A stretch of DNA of 64,000 nt from Sophora flavescens (lineage: Eukaryota > Streptophyta > Magnoliopsida > Fabales > Fabaceae): contig CM061066.1 of assembly GCA_030762895.1 (NCBI GenBank), positions 115,786,715-115,850,714 on the forward strand, given 5' to 3'. Position 1 is the first letter of the stretch; each line of letters begins with the position of its first letter. The notes under the pieces are model-generated. The model made no database searches, was not told the origin of the DNA, and saw only the letters and a program-made list of their open reading frames with translations. A program made the translations under genes and the position numbers. Positions 1 to 11,381 of this stretch are shown here, piece by piece.

Positions 1-1213
1 CTCACATGAAGATTCGGCCAAGGCTAGAAAATAGGGCTAGGAATTTCTTTTGATTTCAAGTTTCTAGATATAACAACTAGAGGTATTAAAGAGTTAAGAT
101 CAAGTGTCATATTTTAAAAATTGAACGAAACTTCCTTTGCCTAGAAATACCTAGGTTCGGCCATCCATAGAATAATAGGGAGGAAAATCATTTTGCTTTG
201 ATGCTTTTAGATGATCAAAGTATAAGTCATATAAAGATCTTAGAAATTGGTTTCACATTAAAATGATTTTTCTATAATTTTCTAGAATTATTTGAAAATC
301 TAGATCTAAGAATAGAATTTTGTGAAATAGTTGATGAAAATGAAGATTGATGGATGATTAATGAAGCTAAGATGATGAGGAAGAGACTCCCCACCTTGGA
401 ATGAAGAAGTTTGGTCAAGAACTTGAGAAGAAATGAAGAACTTATCAAGAACACTATGAAGTTCTTTGGGTTTTTGTGAAGAACAAGCAAGAACAAGCTT
501 TAATGAAAAATATATAGGAAAGAAATTTGGTTAAGTGTGGGAATGGGGTGTGGTAGCCGTGTATTGTGAGGGAGTGGGTGAAGTTGTTTTGTTTAATTAG
601 TTAAGTGTAAACCATAGTTGAATTAATTAACATAGGTTAAGTTAGAAAATAATAAAATAACTTAACTATAGCTAATGTAATCATGAGTAGAAAAATATGT
701 GGTGAACGAGTGAAGGGGTTGGTGTGGCCGAGTTTTGCACCACAAGAGAGGAGGAAGAAGCCAACTTGTTCATGACTTGCCTTAACCATGGTTAATAATT
801 AACTAGGTTAGGTTAAGGTTAAGGGCATTTTGGTCATTTCACCAAAAATACATGATTACTTGCACTAACTGCTTCATAAATGCTTGGTGAGTCATCCCAT
901 TACTCAGCTCCTCTGGTGTCCGATTCTTTCTCTGTAGTTCCATTTCCGATTCCGACGGTTTCCCGATTAGGGTTTTATGCCCGAATAAAAACATATTATT
1001 TCGTTTCAAATTAGGGTTTTCAACTGGTATAAAATTATACTGTCAGTAAAAGCACAAACCGGTTTCCGTCTGAGTTTTAAACCCAAAATTTCACTGTAAC
1101 CCTTTATCATAAGATAGAGTATGAATATGATTTTGTTTTATCCAAAATCATTTTCTTGGTCTCAAATAGAAATATAATTAAATATATTTTTACCTGTGAT
1201 ACAGTGTAATTAA
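1..1213. other. AT-rich sequence without a recognisable gene
   Basis: No convincing coding region is visible. A minus-strand open frame at 272-496 is low-complexity and hydrophobic and I do not accept it as a gene. The stretch from about 880 to 1060 has the mixed composition of a retrotransposon LTR or leader, but I cannot see the second copy, a TSD or a primer site. Confidence 0.4.
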
Positions 1214-3468
1214 AAACAGGCTATTACAGATGACATTCTAGTTTTTTGCAAAGGAACAAAAAGAAACTTGGAAACCTTGATGTCTTTGTTTCAGTTGTAT
1301 AGTCATGCTTCTGGTCAAATGCTAAGTTATGAGAAATGCAAATTATATATAGGAAAACTGTCTTCTAGCAGAATTATCACATTAAGCAGAATTCAGGGCT
1401 TTGCAGCAGAGGATTTACCTTTCACATATCTTGGTGTGCCTCTCATCAAGGGCAAGCCAAGGAAGAGGCATTTGAAGCCAATTGCAGATAGAATCACCTC
1501 TAAACTTGCTTCTTGGAAGGGATCTTTATTGTCTATCATGGGAAGAGTGCAACTTGTCAAATCTATTATTCATGGTATGTTATCTTATAGTTTCCAAGTT
1601 TATGCTTGGTCTATTGATATGTTGAAACAGCTTGATAAACAAATCAGAAATTTCATATGGTCTGGTGATGTTATGGTTAAAAAGGTTTGCACTGTGGCTT
1701 GGCATACTGTTTGCTCCCGTTTGAATGAAGGTGGTCTTGGATTAAGGTCTCTAAGATCTCTTAATGAAGCTGCTATGCTGAATTAATATGGGAATTGATA
1801 TCTTCTTCCAATCAATGGTCTGGTTTGGTTAAAGCTAGGTTCATAAGGAAGAAGGTTCCTCTTGCTTACAATGTTCAGTCATCTATTTGGCCTCCTTTGA
1901 GATCTTTCTATAATACTGCTATGCAGAATAGTATTTGGCAAATTGGAGATGGCAGCATGATAAATTTCTGGAAGGATAACTGGTTAGGACAGCCTTTAGT
2001 GGATGTAAAGCAAATTAGAGATGTTCTTCATGATTATCTGCAAGCTCGGGTTGCTGGTTTCCTGCACCAGAATAGTTGGTCTTTGCCTTCTGTTATTGCC
2101 AGCAGGTTCCCTAATTTGGCAGCTGAGATTTCCAATTTTCCTATCCCATCTTATGCTGAAGTTGATCATTTGATTTGGAGTGGAACTGAATCAAGTACTC
2201 TATCTCTTAAGGAAGCTTTCTTGCATCTCAATCCTCCTAATTCATCAGTTTCTTGGTGCTGCATCTGGAATGCCTTTATCCCTCCATCAAAATCTTTTTT
2301 AACTTGGAGGTTACTGCATAATCGGGTTCCAACAGATGAGAATCTCAGAAGGAGGGGTTGCACCAAAGTGTCTATTTGATGCCTATGTGGCATGAATGAT
2401 GAGTCCTCTCAACATTTGTTTCTGCATTGCTGCTTTGCTAAGACCCTTTGGAATTGGTTCAGTTCGGTTATAAACTACTCAATTGACCTGAGCAGTGTTC
2501 AAACTGTGCTTTCTACCTGTAATCAGTTTGCAGGTCAGCAATTAAAAGATGTGGTTTTAGCTGGTTTAATCAGCACCTTTTGGACAATATGGACTTGCAG
2601 GAATAAAATTAGGTTTGAAAATGCTATCATTCCTTTTAGATCAGCCATTAACATGATTATTGCTTCAACTTCAATATCAGGGAATTTGTCTAAAGGTTGC
2701 ACAACTTCTTCCATTTATGAGTTTTCAATTCTGAAGTCCCTGAGAGTTTGTGGTCACCCTCCTAAAGCTCCTATTATCAAACAAGTTCATTGGTTCCCTC
2801 CTAAATGTGGATGGTTTAAATGTAATATTGATGGCTCAGCTAGAGGCTACCCTGGACTAGCTGCTGGGGGAGGAATTTTCAGAGATATCCAAGCTGCTAT
2901 TGTTGGTTGTTTTGCATCTTACTTTGGTGTCACATTTTCCCTTCATGCTGAAATTTGGCTGCTATGACTGCAATTGAAATTGCTCACCAGAAAGGATGGT
3001 CAAGACTATGGTTGGAATGTGATTCAAAGATGGTAGTTTCAGCATTTTTTCATTTGAGTTGGTGCCTTGGAAGCTTAGAACAAGGTGGAGGAATTGTGTA
3101 AAAGAGAATGTCTTTTGCTATTACTCATATTTTTCGGGAGGGGAATTATTGTATTGATAAGTTAGCTTCTTTTGGGGGTCTCTTCCAAATGTTATACTTG
3201 GTGGGAATTGCCCCCTAGTTTTATTAGTGAGGACTTTAACCGAAATAGGTTAGGTCTTCCTAATTATAGGTTTAGATAGCCTATTCTTTATTTTTTTCCC
3301 ATGGGTATTGACTATAGTCCCCTATGTACTTGTATTCTTTTTTCTTTTTTTAATAAAATCATGGTGTGCTGCAGATGATGGGTAGGTTTCGAGGTGTCAA
3401 CCTAGTTGGAATTTCTTTTCCTACAGTGATGCTTTTGGATGCCTAGCTTAGCTTATATAAAAAAAAAA
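1214..3468 (+). mobile_element. 5'-truncated LINE (non-LTR retrotransposon), degraded
   Basis: This is the 3' part of a plant L1-type LINE. Reading begins at the reverse-transcriptase catalytic motif, seen as ITDD followed by ILVFCKGT, and continues with the typical thumb region (FTYLGVPLIKGKPRKRHLKP, then LASWKGSLLSIMGRVQLVKS) to about 1786. A frameshift moves the frame at about 1786-1795. The next block (1795-2379) carries the zinc-binding RVT region (SFLTWRLLHNRVPTDENL). A TGA at 2377-2379 interrupts it, and after it the same frame continues with CLCG and QHLFLHC. An RNase H domain follows (CNIDGSARG at about 2820, HAEIW at about 2945), with another frameshift near 2955 before the rest of RNase H (WLECDSKMVVSAF). 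The element ends in AATAAA-like sequence and a short A tract at 3459-3468. It lacks the endonuclease and most of the RT, so it is a dead copy. I found no clear TSD. Confidence 0.85.
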
Positions 3469-3814
3469 GGATAATGAGGTTCGTAGAAAAAATTTACCAC
3501 TCATTATTTTTCAATGTAATCAGTAATAACCTACACTTTCTATTTTTGTAAAATAATTTTAGTCTTTGAATTGATTAGAAGTACTCATATTTAAACAATA
3601 ATAAGGGTGAAGCAGCAATAAATAGAACACAACAACAAGAAATTCAAAATAAAGTGCGAATTTAATAATATGGAAATCTAAAACGTAAAATTAGCATATA
3701 TTATATAATAGAATTGATCCATGATTAGAAAAGTGAGTACATCTTAGAAATGACTGAGGATGGAAAGTAAGAAACACGGCAAATTTGAACACCAAATTCT
3801 CTCAATGAAAAGCC
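3469..3814. other. Short spacer between LINE and Copia element
   Basis: AT-rich, with no open frame or repeat structure that I can name. It ends at the ACCAA target site (3815-3819) of the Copia insertion. Confidence 0.4.
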
Positions 3815-3819
3815 ACCAA

Positions 3820-4182
3820 TGTCAACAGATTTGATTTGGCTGAATAATTAGAATTAATAGCCAAGATGTTAGCTACTATTAGAGCAGATTTGTTGGCCTT
3901 ATTTCTGCATTAATTGTAGCAGATTTGTTGGCCTTATTTCTGCATAATTGTGAGCATATTTGTTGGCCTTAGGATTAGCATTTATAGCAGATTAATTGTA
4001 GATTTGTTGGCCTTATTTCTACATAATTGTGAGCAGATTTGTTGGCCTCAGGATTAGCATTTATAGCACATTAATTGTAGCAGATAGAACAGATACTGTA
4101 CAGCTTGTATCATCTCTATTTAATTGAGAACTCTCTAGCGAGAGAACATGGGTTTTTAACCTATATTCCTCTGAGTTTGACA
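3820..4182 (+). repeat. 5' LTR of Copia element
   Basis: TG...CA ends, 363 bp. Its first half is built of reiterated units containing AGATTTGTTGGCCTTA, seen about four times. The TSD ACCAA lies immediately to the left and the primer-binding site immediately to the right. Confidence 0.92.
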
Positions 4183-4196
4183 TGGTATCAGTCTAG
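4183..4196 (+). promoter_or_regulatory. Primer-binding site (tRNA-iMet type)
   Basis: TGGTATCAGTCTAG sits directly against the 5' LTR. Its first eight bases are the usual plant Copia site complementary to the 3' end of initiator tRNA-Met; the following bases have diverged. Confidence 0.75.
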
Positions 4197-4320
4197 GTTG
4201 CGATCCTAACCTAGCTCTGTCCGAATCATAGTCCTTTTTTTTCTCTCTCAAGTCTCTCCTAGTTACCTCTTGCCCCTTGTCCCTTCTGCGTTTTCTTCCT
4301 TGTGATTTATTCTCAGTCTC

Positions 4321-5001
4321 ATGTCTACGAAAAAGTATGATGTCTTGTTCGTTCGCCTTAATGGCAAGAACTATCCAGCCTGGGCATTTCAGTTCGAGAT
4401 CTTTGTCAAAGGTAAGAACCTTTGGGGACATGTTGATGGTACCAGTACTGCTCCTGGCAAAGAGAAGCAGAAGGCTGACTATGCCAAGTGGGAAGTCCAA
4501 GATGCTCAAGTCATGACATGGATCATAGGGTCTGTTGATCCCACTATTGTTCTCAACCTCAGATCATTCAACACTGCAGCTAAGATGTGGGTCTATCTGA
4601 AGAAAATATATAGCCAAAATAACACTGCTCGTAGGTTCCGGCTTGAATATGACATTGCCATGTCTCAACATGATAGTCTATCAATTTCTGAACTTTATTC
4701 TTATTTCATGAATCTTTGGGCTGAATACACTAACATTGTTTATGAGGATTTGTCTGCTGAAAATCAAAGTGCAGTGCAAAAAGTTCATGAAACTACTCAA
4801 AGAGATCAATTCCTTATGAAATTGAGACCTGAATTTGAGGGTATTCGGTCCAACCTCATGAATAGGGCTCCTGTTCCCGCCTTGGATGCATGCCTTAATG
4901 AACTTCTTCGTGAAGAACAGCGTCTCCTAACTCAAACAACCATGGAACAACAGAAATCAGCCTCTCTTCCATTTGCATATCTTTGTCCAAGGCAAGCCTA
5001 G
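4321..5001 (+). pseudogene. Copia gag (capsid region)
   Basis: It reads from ATG 4321 with the Copia-type capsid hallmark LNGKNYPAWAFQFEIFVKGK near the N terminus, followed by WEVQDAQVMTWIIGSVDP and the helical region ending ELLREEQRLL. This protein would coat retrotransposon RNA in cytoplasmic particles. The frame runs into a TAG at 4999-5001; the protein continues in the +2 frame from about 4970 and returns to the original frame near 5038, where the two zinc knuckles lie. The normal gag-pol fusion is therefore locally scrambled. The 226-residue open part is about the usual length of a plant Copia capsid without its zinc knuckle. Confidence 0.9.
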
Positions 5002-5025
5002 AGGACGCGACATGAGTGTTGTCCA

Positions 5026-8000
5026 ATGTTTCTGCTGCAAAGGATTGGACATTTTGCTTCACAGTGTCCTAAAAAGTTCTGCAATTACTGCAAAAAAGAT
5101 GGCCACATCATTAAGGAATGTCCTATCCGACCACCAAGAAAACCTACAACAACATATACTGCCTCTGTTGGTTCTTCTGCCACTGGTTCTGCGGTTCAAG
5201 ATGCTTCTGCTCCTGCACAAAACTTGATCCCCGAAATGGTCCAACAAATGATAATTTCAGCTTTTTCTGCTTTAGGACTTTCAGGTAAACCTTCTACTTC
5301 ATGTTCTCCTTGGTATTTTGACTCCGGGGCATCCAATCATATGACCAACACTACTAATAATCTTACAAACATCACCAAATACTCTGGTAATCTCCAAATT
5401 CATACTGCTGATGGCAATAGTTTACCAATCACAGCAATTGGTGATATTTCCTCATCCTTAACCAATGTTTTTGTTTCCCCTGGTCTTACTAGTAACCTTA
5501 TTTCTGTTGGTCAATTAGTTGACAATGATTGTCGGGTTGAATTCTCAAAATCTGGTTGTCTTGTACAGGATCAACACTCAGGGAAGATGATCGCGAAGGG
5601 ACCTAAAGTTGGACGTCTTTTCCCTTTGTCTCCATTTACTTTCCTACCTTTTGTTTCTTGTAATTCCGCTAAAGTTGATTTCCAAATATGGCATAAGCGT
5701 CTTGGTCACCCAAACTTATATGTACTTCATGACTTGATGAAATCTGGTGTTCTTGGTAATAAAATTCCACCTTCTCTTAGTACTGTCCAGTTTGACAGTA
5801 ACTCATGTAAACTTGGTAAAAGTAAAATTCTACCATTTCCGATTCATCAATCACATGAAACCCAACCTTTTGATATGATCCATAGTGATTTATGGGGAAT
5901 AACACCTGTTATATCTCATGCTAATTACAAATATTTTATCACATTTATTGACGATTATAGTCAGTTCACATGAGTCTATTTTTTAAGATCTAAAGATGGA
6001 GCATTCTCCGCTTTTAAAAATTTTCATGCCTATGTTGAGACCCAATTTTCCTCCAAAATTAAAATTCTGCGTTCTGATAATGGGGGGGAATACACGTCTA
6101 ATTTATTTCAAAAGTTCTTGAAAAAAAATGGAATCTTATCTCAAAGGTCATGTCCTTCAACACCCCAACAAAATGGGGTAGCTGAAAGAAAAAACCGACA
6201 CCTTCTTGATGTGGTTCGAACTCTTATGTTGGACTCCTTTGTGCCATCTCGTTTTTTGTGTGAAGCCATCTCCACTACTGTCCACCTTATTAATCGATTG
6301 CCTTCTCCATCATTAAACAATGATTCTCCTTTCTCCCGATTATTTGGCCACAAACCTATCTATTCCAGTCTTCACACTTTCGATTGTGTGTGTTATGTCC
6401 ATCTTCCCCCACATGAACGCACAAAGCTCACATCTCAATCTGTTAAATGTGCTTTCCCTGGTTACTCAGCCCACCAAAAAGGTTTTATGTGCTATGATCC
6501 TAATCTACATAGGCTTCGGGTTTCTAGAAATGTCATATTTCAAGAAGATACATATTTTTTTGCAACTACCCAAGACACTCCCTCTTTTACAGTTTCTGTT
6601 ATGCCATTATTCTCTACAGACAAACCTGCGCCAAAACCTTTATTGGTGTACCAAAGACGTCCTCCAAGGCCACCTTTTGATCAATCTCTGGCTGTTGATC
6701 CCGTGAGTTATCAACAACCATCTACTCTATGTCGCAGTACCCGCATTCATAAACCTCCGGAAAAGTATGGTTTCCCTTCACCTTTATCTTTGAAAGAAAC
6801 TTTAGCATCTGTCCCGATCCCCTCTTCCTATAACCAGGCCATGGAGCATAAATGTTGGCAAGAAGCAATTCAAGCAGAACTTCTAGCACTAGAAGAAAAT
6901 CAGACATGGGACGTTGTTCCCTGTCCTCCATTTGTTAAAGCTCTTGGTAGCAAATTTGTCTTCACTATCAAGCTTCGATCGGACGGTTCAATCGATCGAT
7001 ATTTTAGATTAGTTGTTCTTGGCAATAGGCAAGAATTTGGTCTTGACTATGAGGAGACTTTTGCACTTGTGGCCAAAATGACTACTGTAAGTACTATTCT
7101 TGCCATTGCTGCATCTGAATCTTGGCAAATAAACCAGATGGATGTCAAGAACGCATTCCTCCATGGTGACCTCAAGGAAGAAGTTTACATCAAACTTCCT
7201 AACGGTATGCCTTCATCTTTTCCTAATTCTATTTGCAAACTGAAGCGTTCTTTATATGGCTTGAAACAGGCACCCAGAGTATGGTTTGAAAAGTTTCGCA
7301 CAACACTACTTGGCTTTTCCTTCATACAAAGCAAGTATGATCCGTCACTTTTTATACAGAAGACCTCAAAAGGAATTGTCATACTACTTGTTTATGTGGA
7401 TGATATTGTGGTCACCGGATCAGACCAAGAGACTATCTTTACAATCAAGCAATTGGTACACTCCACTTTCCACATGAAAGATCTTGGCCGGCTTACTTAC
7501 TTCTTGGGACTATAAGTACATTTTCAGGAAAAAGGCTTCTATGTCAATCAACACAAATATGTCCAAGATCTAATCCAGTCGGCTGGCCTCACCAATGCAT
7601 CTCCTGTAGACACTCCTATGGAAGTTAATGTAAAAATAAGACGAGATGAAGGTGAACTTCTACAAGACCCTACTTCCTACAGGCAGCTGGTTGGCAGTCT
7701 TATCTACCTAACCATCACAAGACCTAATATTTATTTTGTTGTCCACACCGTCAGCAAATTCATGCAAGCTCCTCAGCACTTGCATCTTTCAGCAGTACAC
7801 CGTATTATTCGATATCTTCTCGGTACTACCAACCGTGGTCTTTTCTTTCCTACCGGTACATCCACACGCCTTCAAGCCTAGCTACAGCGATGCCGATTGG
7901 GCTGGATGCCCGGACACAAGAAAATCCACAACCGGCTGGTTCATGTTTTTAGGTGATACTCCCATCTCCTGGAAGTGCAAGAAACAAGACTCGGTCTCTA

Positions 8001-8353
8001 AATCTTCTACTGAAGCAGAATATCGGGCCATGTCTGCAGCATGTTCCGAGATTATCTGGTTACGAGGTCTTCTTTCAGAGCTTGGTTTCTTACAAACAAC
8101 ACCGACTCCACTACATGCTGACAACACAAGTGCCATACAGATTGCAGCAAATCCTGTATACCATGAAAGAACAAAACACATAGAGGTTGATTGGCACTCG
8201 ATCCGGGAATCATATGATCGTCGAATCATCACTTTGCCTCATGTCTCTACATCTGCTCAACTTGCTGACGTCCTCACAAAATCCCTTACACGTCAGCGTC
8301 ATAATTTCCTAATTAGCAAATTGATGCTTGTCGACTTACCAGCATCAATTTGA
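5026..8353 (+). pseudogene. Copia pol: protease, integrase, RT, RNase H (broken)
   Basis: The domains appear in order. Zinc knuckles CFCC...H...C and CNYCKKDGHIIKEC are at about 5020-5120. The aspartic protease motif DSGASNHMT is near 5320, and the GAG-pre-integrase motif IWHKRLGHPN near 5690. Integrase follows with HSDLWG, the acidic core DNGGEY (near 6080) and QQNGVAERKNR. A Pro-rich linker leads to reverse transcriptase with MDVKNAFLHGDL (about 7140) and the catalytic YVDDIVVTG (about 7400). RNase H shows DADWAGCPDTR, STEAEYRA, HADNTSAI and the C-terminal LADVLTKSL, ending at the TGA at 8351-8353. TGA 5971-5973, TAA 7513-7515 and a frameshift near 7880 prevent a single product. The domain order PR-IN-RT-RH identifies Copia rather than Gypsy. 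Confidence 0.92.
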
Positions 8354-8359
8354 GGGGGA

Positions 8360-8725
8360 TGTCAACAGATTTGATTTGGCTGAATAATTAGAATTAATAG
8401 CCAAGATGTTAGCTACTATTAGAGCAGATTTGTTGGTCTTATTTCTGCATTAATTATAGCAGATTTGTTGGCCTTATTTCTGCACAATTGTGAGCAGATT
8501 TGTTGACCTTAGGATTAGCATTTATAGCACATTAATTGTAGCAGATTTGTTGGCCTTATTTCTGCATAATTGTGAGCAGATTAGTTGGCTTTATGATTAG
8601 CATTTATAGCATATTAATTGTATCAGATAGAACAGATACTATACAACTTGTATCATCTCTATTTAATTGAGAATTCTCCAACAGGAGAACACGGGTTTCT
8701 AACCTATATTCCTCTGAGTTTGACA
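8360..8725 (+). repeat. 3' LTR of Copia element
   Basis: Second LTR copy, 366 bp, with the same ends as 3820-4182 and a handful of substitutions. It is preceded by the polypurine tract at about 8350-8359 and followed by the TSD ACCAA at 8726-8730. Confidence 0.92.
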
Positions 8726-8730
8726 ACCAA

Positions 8731-9304
8731 AAGTAAATGCTCATTTTATTCCGTGACAATTTTTGAGGTATCACTTTTTGTCTCTCAGAAGAAAAAAACT
8801 CACCAAATAAATCTCAAGAATTGCAAAAGAGGGACACTTTAGTCCCCCTGTTTGTCTCCATCATGAACACGTCATTAGTGTGTTTTGTATATCGTTATGT
8901 GTCCAGGTGCCCAAGCAAGAGTCCCTACATGCAGAATAAACCATGAAAACAATTATACATTGACCCAATAAAGTTCCTAATTGTTATTTAAGTAACCCAA
9001 TTTAGTCCATAACAATTTCTATCATGAAACAAATTAGTCCATATATGCTACAAACAAAACAACATGCAGTAGATGTATCACACTAGATGTATTAACACAG
9101 ATCATATGGACTTGTTTAACGTACACTTGAGCATACTAATAGTACACATTAGCACTTTCACGATTTTTTCAAAATGGAAACAAATGGAGGGTCTAAAGTG
9201 TCTATCTTTAGTTATTCTCAAGGATTATTTGATGATTTTTTTCTCAATGACGAAAAATAGTACCTCAAAAATTATATAGGACTAAAATAAGCATTTACTC
9301 TTTA
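8731..9304. mobile_element. MITE-like element with about 45-bp inverted ends
   Basis: The left end (AAGTAAATGCTCATTTTA, then AATTTTTGAGGTA) is matched in inverse orientation by the right end (AATAAGCATTTACTCTT, preceded by TACCTCAAAAATT). The interior has no coding capacity; two short open frames are AT-rich and unlike any family I know. I could not settle a TSD, so the superfamily is open. Confidence 0.6.
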
Positions 9305-9946
9305 ATCAAAAGTGAATTTTATTAGAGATTTTACTGGTGGATATGTACTGTACATCCTTGTTATTTTTCTCGTTTATTTATTTGAATTTATGGCGCTGTG
9401 TTTTTGTAGTTATTCTTGTTTGTTGGAAGTTTTCATCCTCAAAGTTCAGATTAGCGCAAAAAAAAAAAAAACTTGACTCAATCACCATATGGAAGAAGAG
9501 GAAAATCAAAATGACAAGCATGGTAAAATCTGATATGAAAAGGTGTTGCTGCAGAGGCAGAATCACGAACAAAAGTCGGGTGTCCTCTTCAAAGTATTTC
9601 ATGAAATGTATAGCCCTGACATCCCCATGATAAAATCAGTCAAGTTTCTCCCTAGGTGTCCACGGATACTTATAAGTTAGTCGTACAGAGTGGAAATGAG
9701 GTGAAAGAAAAATAAAGTGGGATGAGAGAGACGATATGAAAATGTGTTGTTGTAGGGGCAGAATCACGAACAAAAGTAGGCTGTCACGAACTACGTCATT
9801 TTCTTTTTCACGACTCTACTTTAAAATGTATAGCAGTGTATAGGCGTGACATCCCCAAGATAAAATAAACCCGTAAAATCAGTCAAGTTTCTCCTTGAGA
9901 ACCCGTAAACAAACACCTACTACGTGTAAAATACTTCTGAGAGTTG
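9305..9946. repeat. Noncoding spacer with an internal direct duplication
   Basis: About 9531-9650 and 9734-9895 share the block GATATGAAAA..GTGTTG, GGCAGAATCACGAACAAAAG, then TGACATCCCCA and CAGTCAAGTTTCTCC in the same order. The second copy is interrupted by extra sequence. No gene is visible. Confidence 0.6.
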
Positions 9947-11381
9947 GGCTAAGGTATACCAACATTTCTTTACACTACCTATTGCATCACTTAAGTGGCA
10001 GATTGTGATCCAATCCTTTTACCACTTGGGATGTGTTAACTATTCAACACATTTCTATAGGGCTTTTAGGGTGGAATAATATTATAGGTGGTCCACCAGT
10101 GGACCAATAATTTTAACCATTAAATAAATTAATATAATAATTTAATGGATGAGATTAAAATTTGTTAAAACTTGATAAGGATTAATTAGATAAACCAAAA
10201 AAACTTCAAAGACAATTTTGTCCTTACTGGAAAACACCTCTCTGCTGTCTGCAACGAATGACCAGTCAGACCACCCAATCTCACCTCAGACCTCCATCCA
10301 TGGCAATGAAAAATCAACAACAAATAGCATAAAATAAAGATCAAACTTCAAAAAATGGCACCATCTTAAACACATAATAATTCAAGTCTCATAACACGGG
10401 CAGGGATGAAGAAAGAACAAGAACAACAGATCCAGTAGCAGAAGAAGAAGAAAGCGAAACCTTTTAATGGTGGTCCTCTCAGTTAAAGCGGAGGGCGGCA
10501 CAGCATAATGGTAGTCACGGCGGCGGTGCTTTGGTTTCAAACTTGCAGAAGAGATGGTGGGTGGACGTTTCATGTGGTCAGGTCATGGCAGAGCTCAAGG
10601 CGGCTCATGCGGTGAAGGCGTGATGCCGATTCCCTTCCTCCCATCGTCTGGCCCACCATCGACCTCTCTGTCTTCCTTCGCCGCATCTCTCGAAATCATC
10701 TACGACGATATCACCTTGCCGCTCTCGTCTAACCCTGGCTTCCTGATCCATCAATTTTTTTGCCGACCACCACCGCCGCTTCTACTCAACCACCGTCTTC
10801 CTCGCCCAGAATAGATCCACCACGGCTCGGCCGCCACCTAGTCCCTATCGTACCACACCGCACGCTCCGCAGCTCGCAGATCCAGACTCGCCGCCTCCAT
10901 CTCTGTTGCCAGGACCTTCCCTGTAAATCGCTGTCGTCGTTCCGAGCCAAGCCGTCGCTGCTGCTTCCCCTTCATTCTCGTGTGCACGGGTAAAGAAGAA
11001 AGAACCACAGCTTTTCACTCATCTATCATGCCTTTAATCTAGTTTATTGTATCAGATCTGTGGATCGTAGAATGAGATTCTAGTGGTTGTGTGTTGGTCG
11101 GCGGATCTGGATGGTGGTGGTGGCGGGTCTGGGGGTAGTGAAGGATGAGGGTAAAATTAGGTTTTGAATAATAAAACTTAAAAAAAAAATACAAAAATAT
11201 GGGAAATTAGTAATAACCCACTAGTCCACTGGTGGACCACCTATGGTGCTATTCCACCCTAAAAATCCCCTAAAAATGTGTTGAATAGTCAACACATCCC
11301 AAGTGGCAAAAGGATTGGCTCACAATCTGCCACTTGGGTGGTGCAATGGGAAGTGTAAAAAAAGCGTGGTGCACCATAGCC
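9947..11381. mobile_element. Mutator-like element with 159-bp terminal inverted repeats
   Basis: The left end at 9947-10105 and the right end at 11223-11381 are inverted copies of the same length. Both outer ends read GGCTA(A/T)GGT..ACCA, and they share CAAGTGGCAGATTGTGA-like and GTGGTCCACCAGTGGAC blocks. Long inverted ends without a transposase are typical of non-autonomous Mutator-like elements. The core from about 10240 to 11000 is clearly more GC-rich than its surroundings, with open frames on both strands (for example + 10554-10814 and 10760-10993, and - 10382-10573) that are rich in Pro, Ser and Arg. That composition suggests a captured host-gene fragment, but I do not recognise the protein. 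The nine bases outside each end do not match, so a TSD is not supported. Confidence 0.75.

Larger units (their letters stand above)
3820..8725 (+). mobile_element. Ty1/Copia LTR retrotransposon, near full length, inactivated
   Basis: The boundaries are exact: two direct LTRs (3820-4182 and 8360-8725) start TGTCAACAG and end GTTTGACA, and the whole is flanked by the 5-bp duplication ACCAA at 3815-3819 and 8726-8730. Directly after the 5' LTR is a primer-binding site TGGTATCAGTCT, similar to the initiator-tRNA-Met type. A purine tract TTGAGGGGGA precedes the 3' LTR. The internal region encodes gag, protease, integrase, RT and RNase H in Copia order. It is broken by two roughly compensating frameshifts around 4970 and 5038, stop codons at 5971-5973 and 7513-7515, and a frameshift near 7880. 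The LTRs are similar but not identical. It inserted just beside the inverted-repeat end of the MITE at 8731. Confidence 0.95.

Noticed and set aside
272..496. Minus-strand open frame of 74 codons
   Set aside because: Low-complexity Leu/Phe/Ser/Ile text in AT-rich DNA, no family resemblance and no gene context.
4156..4509. Minus-strand frame opposite Copia gag
   Set aside because: Shadow of the gag reading frame on the other strand.
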